Origin: SURF-24 sp964537965
Lineage (GTDB): Bacteria > Bacteroidota > Ignavibacteria > Ignavibacteriales > SURF-24
Length of the DNA: 7,754 bases
Direction: 5' to 3'
Assembly (NCBI GenBank): GCA_964537965.1
Contig: CAZIDB010000220.1
Coordinates: forward strand, 1-7,754
Within the stretch, counting starts at the first letter, position 1, and the number at the start of each line of letters is the position of its first letter. A program made the position numbers and the translations under genes. Shown here piece by piece: positions 7,035 through 7,754 of the stretch. A model generated the notes under the pieces. It did no database searches. It was not told the DNA's origin and saw only the letters and a program-made list of their open reading frames with translations.

Positions 7035-7754
7035 ATGTTTGATAATAAAAATCTAAAGTTAGCTGAATGGTGGAAACCTGTTGAAAACAATAAAATACTT
7101 TGTACTCTGTGTCCACGCTATTGCACAATAGGAGAAGGCCAGGCAGGATTTTGTTTTATAAGGCAGAATATTAACAACAAGCTGTATTCATTAGGGTACG
7201 GCAGACCAACGGGATTTGGTTTAGATCCGATCGAAAAAAAACCGTTGAATCATTTTTACCCGGGCACAAAAATTTTAAGTTTCGGAACAGCAGGTTGCAA
7301 TCTTGGTTGCAAGTTCTGCCAGAACTGGTCTACAAGCAAAGCAAGACTGGATGATTTAAATTCGTTTGAGGCTTCACCGGAAGAAGTTGTAGCTACTGCA
7401 AAAAGTTATAATGCCCCATCCATTGCTTTTACCTACAATGATCCGACAATATTTGGCGAATATGTAATCGATATTTCAAAGATTGCGCGTGAACTGGGAA
7501 TTAAATCTGTTATGGTAACAGCAGGTTATATCGATAAAGAAGCCCGTAAAGATGTTTATAAATATATTGATGCGGCAAACGTTGATCTGAAAGCTTTTAC
7601 GGAAAGATTCTATCACAAACTAACCTTCTCTCATTTAAATGACGTACTGGATACATTAGTCTGGCTGAAAAATGAAACTAATGTTTGGTTTGAGATTACA
7701 ACCTTACTAATCCCAGGTGAAAACGATTCACAAGAAGAGATTAAAGCCGAATGC
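7035..7754 (+). CDS. AmmeMemoRadiSam-type radical SAM enzyme (PflA-like, COG1180), 3' end outside window
   Basis: 240 codons are present and the frame runs off the right edge. The radical SAM motif CX3CX2C is C88, C92 and C95 in GCNLGCKFCQNW. It binds the [4Fe-4S] cluster that cleaves S-adenosylmethionine. Before it lies a second cysteine set, C23, C26, C30 and C40 (CTLCPRYC and GFC), typical of this subgroup and of PflA-like activases with extra metal sites. FTYNDPT (132-138) and the VDLKAF segment are further family signatures. The overall pattern fits the radical SAM member of the AmmeMemoRadiSam system, which often sits beside Memo and AMMECR1 proteins. The reaction is not established. 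ATG 7035 is the only ATG between the upstream in-frame stop (TGA 7011-7013) and the first family-conserved residues. No good Shine-Dalgarno is visible. The gene lies 71 bases after the Lon-like gene on the same strand. I judge that roughly 100 residues of the C-terminus are missing. Confidence 0.88.
   Translation, partial: MFDNKNLKLAEWWKPVENNKILCTLCPRYCTIGEGQAGFCFIRQNINNKLYSLGYGRPTGFGLDPIEKKPLNHFYPGTKILSFGTAGCNLGCKFCQNWSTSKARLDDLNSFEASPEEVVATAKSYNAPSIAFTYNDPTIFGEYVIDISKIARELGIKSVMVTAGYIDKEARKDVYKYIDAANVDLKAFTERFYHKLTFSHLNDVLDTLVWLKNETNVWFEITTLLIPGENDSQEEIKAEC

Noticed and set aside
6919..7128. Minus-strand frame across the end of the Lon-like gene and the start of the radical SAM gene
   Set aside because: It overlaps two well-supported genes, has no start signal and no family resemblance.

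Overview
The window is AT-rich and densely coding. It holds four protein genes, two of them cut by the window edges, and no RNA genes, CRISPR arrays, insertion sequences or phage genes that I can see. Several features fit an anaerobic or facultative member of the Bacteroidota/Chlorobiota/Ignavibacteriota group, with Ignavibacteria-like lineages my best guess: a secreted DUF2911 protein, weak Shine-Dalgarno signals, strong AT bias in codon choice, and large 2-hydroxyacyl-CoA dehydratase activase and AmmeMemoRadiSam genes. That placement is inference from gene content, not a database match.

Left half, minus strand. A frame open without a stop from 3360 to the left edge encodes at least 1120 residues. 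It is a giant fusion of two BcrA/BadF-type ATPase (archerase) copies, a four-cysteine linker, a DUF2229 region and 2-hydroxyacyl-CoA dehydratase-like segments. Its C-terminus lies outside the window. Upstream of it, in the same direction and 78 bases away, is a complete exported DUF2911 protein with a TPR-like tail (3439-4296). The two may share a transcript, because no terminator is visible between them.

A divergent, very AT-rich intergenic region (4297-4494) separates these from the plus-strand genes.

Right half, plus strand. A complete cytoplasmic Lon-like (COG1067/LonB-LonC type) protease runs from 4495 to 6963. It has an intact Ser/Lys catalytic dyad but altered Walker motifs. After a 71-base gap with a good -35/-10-like pair comes the first 240 residues of a radical SAM enzyme of the AmmeMemoRadiSam (PflA-like) type, cut by the right edge.

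How the genes work together. Two of the four products are oxygen-sensitive Fe-S/radical enzymes by family, which supports an anaerobic metabolism. The sequence does not show a shared pathway linking the four, and the window reads as chromosomal housekeeping/accessory metabolism rather than a mobile island. The most interesting points are the single-chain activase-plus-dehydratase architecture with an asymmetric ATPase pair, and the Lon-like protease whose ATPase signature is partly degenerate.
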